DNA from: JBDTMT01 sp039934135
Lineage (GTDB): Bacteria; Desulfobacterota; Binatia; HRBIN30; CADEER01
Assembly (NCBI GenBank): GCA_039934135.1
Contig: JBDTMT010000313.1
Span: 1-7,456 of the forward strand
DNA: 7,456 nucleotides
Direction: 5' to 3'
Both the position numbers and the translations under genes were made by a program. The notes beneath the pieces were generated by a model. That model made no database searches and was not told where the DNA came from. It was given only the letters and a program-made list of their open reading frames with translations. Below, piece after piece: positions 5,680-7,456 of this stretch. The first letter of the stretch is position 1. The number at the start of each line of letters is the position of its first letter.

Positions 5680-6099
5680 TCAGTCGCGCCGGCGGCGGAA
5701 GGCGATACCCGCCGTACCGAGCAGTGCCGCGAGGCCGAGTCCGAGGCCAAGCGGCCCGAGAGCGGGGGCAGGAGCCGGGCCAACGCACAACGCACTGTCG
5801 ATGCCGTTGGACGGGTCGAGATCGCCCGGTGTCGTGGCGGCGGCGGTATTCAGCAGCCCCTTGCTGACGCTGCCCGCGACACTGGCGCTGGCGTTGACGA
5901 TCAGCGGCGACGTGTCCGGCGCCAGGATGGCGGCGTAGGTGCAGTGCAGCAGCGTCGGCGTCGAAGTGGTGCAATCCGATGGTTGCCGTCGGGGTTTGCG
6001 TCACCGGCCCCGCTGACTTTAGCCGGGATCCGGCGTTACCGCGAAGCGGCTGTCGACCTCGCGTGTCGCCTGCCCGCGTTGGTGACGAGGACCGTCAGG
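5680..6099 (-). pseudogene. Decayed 3' remnant of a DUF11-type surface protein with C-terminal anchor
   Basis: The frame ending in TGA at 5682-5680 is open back to a stop at 6003-6001 (106 codons) but has no credible start. Its translation holds the end of a DUF11-type beta-sandwich repeat: DCTTSTPTLLHCTYAAILAP, then NTAAATTPGDLDPSNGID. An Ala/Pro linker follows, then a hydrophobic segment and a basic end (GPLGLGLGLAALLGTAGIAF then RRRRD), resembling the sorting or anchor tails of exported proteins (IPTL-CTERM or MYXO-CTERM style). The front of the same domain appears in another frame: DLTVLVTNAG right after the priA stop (about 6101-6072), then IPAKVSGAGD after a TAA at 6038-6036. So at least one stop and one frameshift separate parts of one domain. 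A full gene would be several times longer; no signal peptide or 5' portion exists here because priA adjoins. Sequencing error or an overlooked short gene are alternatives. Confidence 0.55.
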
Positions 6100-7456
6100 T
6101 CACAGCATGTGCTGCGGATCGACGTCGACGATCAGGCGGATATCCTTAGCGCGGGCGGCGGAACGCAGGGTGGGCAGGGCCTCGGCCAGCGCGCTGCGCA
6201 CCGCGGCGCCGCTCGGGCCGCGCAGCAGCAGGTGCATTCGGTAGCGCTGGCGCAGGCGCTCGAGCGCCGCCGGCGCAGGCCCGAGAACGCTGAAGCGCCC
6301 GGCGGCGCGCTCGCGTAGGGAGCGGCCGGTGTCGCGCGCAAAAGCCGCGACGGCCGCCTCGTCGAACCCTTCGAAGCGCAGCAGCACGAGGCGCGAGAAC
6401 GGTGGGTAGCCGAGCTCGCGTCGGGCCGCCAGCTCGGCCGTCGCAAAGGCGGCATAGTCGTGCGTCATCGCGGCCTGCAGACTGTAGTGCTCGGGTTGCA
6501 GGGTCTGCACGATGACGCGGCCGGGCTTGTCGCCACGCCCGGCGCGTCCGGCCACCTGGGCGAGTAGCTGGAAGGTCCGTTCGCCGGCGCGAAAGTCGGG
6601 GAAGTTGAGCGCCGCGTCGGCGTGCACGACGCCGACCAGCGTCACGCCCGGGACGTCGTGTCCCTTGGTGATCATCTGCGTGCCGATCAGGATATCGAAG
6701 CGGCCGGCGCTCCAGTCGGCGAGCAGCTGCTGCTGGCTGCCCTTGCGACGCGTGCTGTCGCGGTCCATGCGCGCCACCCGCGCCGCCGCGAAGCGCGCCC
6801 GCAGCAACTGCTCGAGCTGCTCGGTGCCGATACCCCACTCGATGAGCGCCGGCTCGCCGCACTCACCGCAGAGGCGCGGCGGCGGAACGGTGTGGTCGCA
6901 GTAGTGGCAGCGCAGGGCCCGCCACTTGCGATGCACCGTCATCGCCACACTGCAGTTCGGACACATGCACGGCTCGCCGCAGGCGCGGCACTGCAGAAAG
7001 TTGGCGAAACCGCGCCGGTTGAGGAACAGCAGACTCTGTCCGCCGGCGGCGAGATTGGCCGCCAGCGCGGCGAGCAATTCCGGGGTCAGAATCGGCGGCC
7101 GCGCCCCGTCGGCGCCGCGCAAGTCGACCAATCGCACCGGCGGCAGCGGCCGCGACGCCACGCGCTCCGGCAGCTCGAGCAACCGATAGCGACCGTTGCG
7201 CGCATTGGCGAGGCTCTCCATGGACGGTGTCGCCGAGCCGAGCAGCAGCGGACAGCCGGCGAACTTGGCGCGCATCACCGCCACGTCGCGGCCGTGGTAG
7301 TGCACGCCCTCGGCTTCCTTGTACGACGCGTCGTGCTCCTCGTCGACGACGAGCAGCCCGAGGCGGCGCAGCGGCGCAAACACCGCCGACCGCGCCCCGA
7401 CGACGATGCGCGCCTCGCCGCGCGCGATGCGGCGCCACTCGTCCCAGCGCTCGCCG
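6100..7456 (-). CDS. priA: Replication restart helicase PriA (primosomal protein N'), N-terminus outside window
   Basis: Superfamily 2 3'-to-5' DNA helicase that recognises stalled forks and reloads the replicative helicase. The C-terminal 451 residues are visible, reading in frame to the window edge; the fork-binding domain and Walker A lie outside. In order: GARSAVFAPL, Walker B VVDEEHD (37-42), LGSATPSME (72-80), then the zinc module with eight cysteines at 156, 159, 165, 168, 183, 186, 196, 199. Their spacing equals that of E. coli PriA as I recall it, with a constant offset of 280, so about 280 residues are missing. An extra Cys163 lies inside the module. Next come GIGTEQLE (208-215), DILIGTQMITKGHDVPG, the arginine-finger motif QVAGRAGR (300-307), and the C-terminal domain from about 348 (GYPPFSRLVLL), ending in IVDVDPQHML. 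All visible motifs are intact. The downstream neighbour is the surface-protein remnant, then def. Confidence 0.97.
   Translation of the reverse strand, partial: GERWDEWRRIARGEARIVVGARSAVFAPLRRLGLLVVDEEHDASYKEAEGVHYHGRDVAVMRAKFAGCPLLLGSATPSMESLANARNGRYRLLELPERVASRPLPPVRLVDLRGADGARPPILTPELLAALAANLAAGGQSLLFLNRRGFANFLQCRACGEPCMCPNCSVAMTVHRKWRALRCHYCDHTVPPPRLCGECGEPALIEWGIGTEQLEQLLRARFAAARVARMDRDSTRRKGSQQQLLADWSAGRFDILIGTQMITKGHDVPGVTLVGVVHADAALNFPDFRAGERTFQLLAQVAGRAGRGDKPGRVIVQTLQPEHYSLQAAMTHDYAAFATAELAARRELGYPPFSRLVLLRFEGFDEAAVAAFARDTGRSLRERAAGRFSVLGPAPAALERLRQRYRMHLLLRGPSGAAVRSALAEALPTLRSAARAKDIRLIVDVDPQHML

Noticed and set aside
5576..6004. An N-terminal extension of def to a GTG at 6004
   Set aside because: The added residues are Arg/Pro/Gln-rich, run out of frame through the surface-protein remnant, and precede the normal Def N-terminus at 5575.
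1..7456. CRISPR array, phage genes, insertion sequences or a toxin-antitoxin pair
   Set aside because: No regularly spaced repeats, no transposase or integrase motifs, and no terminal inverted repeats are visible; the window is filled by housekeeping genes plus one remnant.

Overview
The window is about two-thirds G+C, and every gene I can support lies on the minus strand, so it is read here from high to low coordinates. The order priA – def – fmt – rsmB – rpe, the proteobacterial-type ammonium transporter with a signal peptide, and a surface-protein tail ending in a hydrophobic segment plus a run of arginines suggest a Gram-negative, deltaproteobacterium-like organism (the Desulfobacterota/Myxococcota/Binatia range). 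That placement is an inference from gene order and protein character only.

From the right edge: the C-terminal 451 residues of the replication-restart helicase PriA (6100-7456, cut by the window end). Next is a ~420-base stretch holding a decayed 3' remnant of a DUF11-type surface protein with a C-terminal anchor (5680-6099). A tight translation/housekeeping cluster follows: peptide deformylase def (5012-5575), methionyl-tRNA formyltransferase fmt (3991-4932), 16S rRNA m5C967 methyltransferase rsmB (2664-4010, TTG start overlapping fmt) and ribulose-phosphate 3-epimerase rpe (1978-2646, GTG start). Then come tRNA-Pro(CGG) with encoded CCA (1800-1876), a YgiM-like SH3 membrane protein starting 8 bases after the tRNA (1141-1791), and an ammonium transporter amt (1-952, cut by the window start) behind a well-formed sigma-54 -24/-12 element.

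Functionally, fmt and def act at the two ends of formyl-methionine use: Fmt formylates the initiator tRNA and Def removes the formyl group from new proteins. RsmB modifies the ribosomal decoding region, and Rpe is the usual metabolic passenger of this cluster. The amt promoter points to separate, nitrogen-controlled expression.

I see no new multi-gene system, CRISPR array, phage or insertion sequence. The points most worth a second look are the sigma-54 element, the tRNA/mRNA junction without a ribosome-binding site, the frame-disrupted surface-protein remnant after priA, a short dispersed-type repeat beside the fmt start, and paired palindromes just upstream of def.
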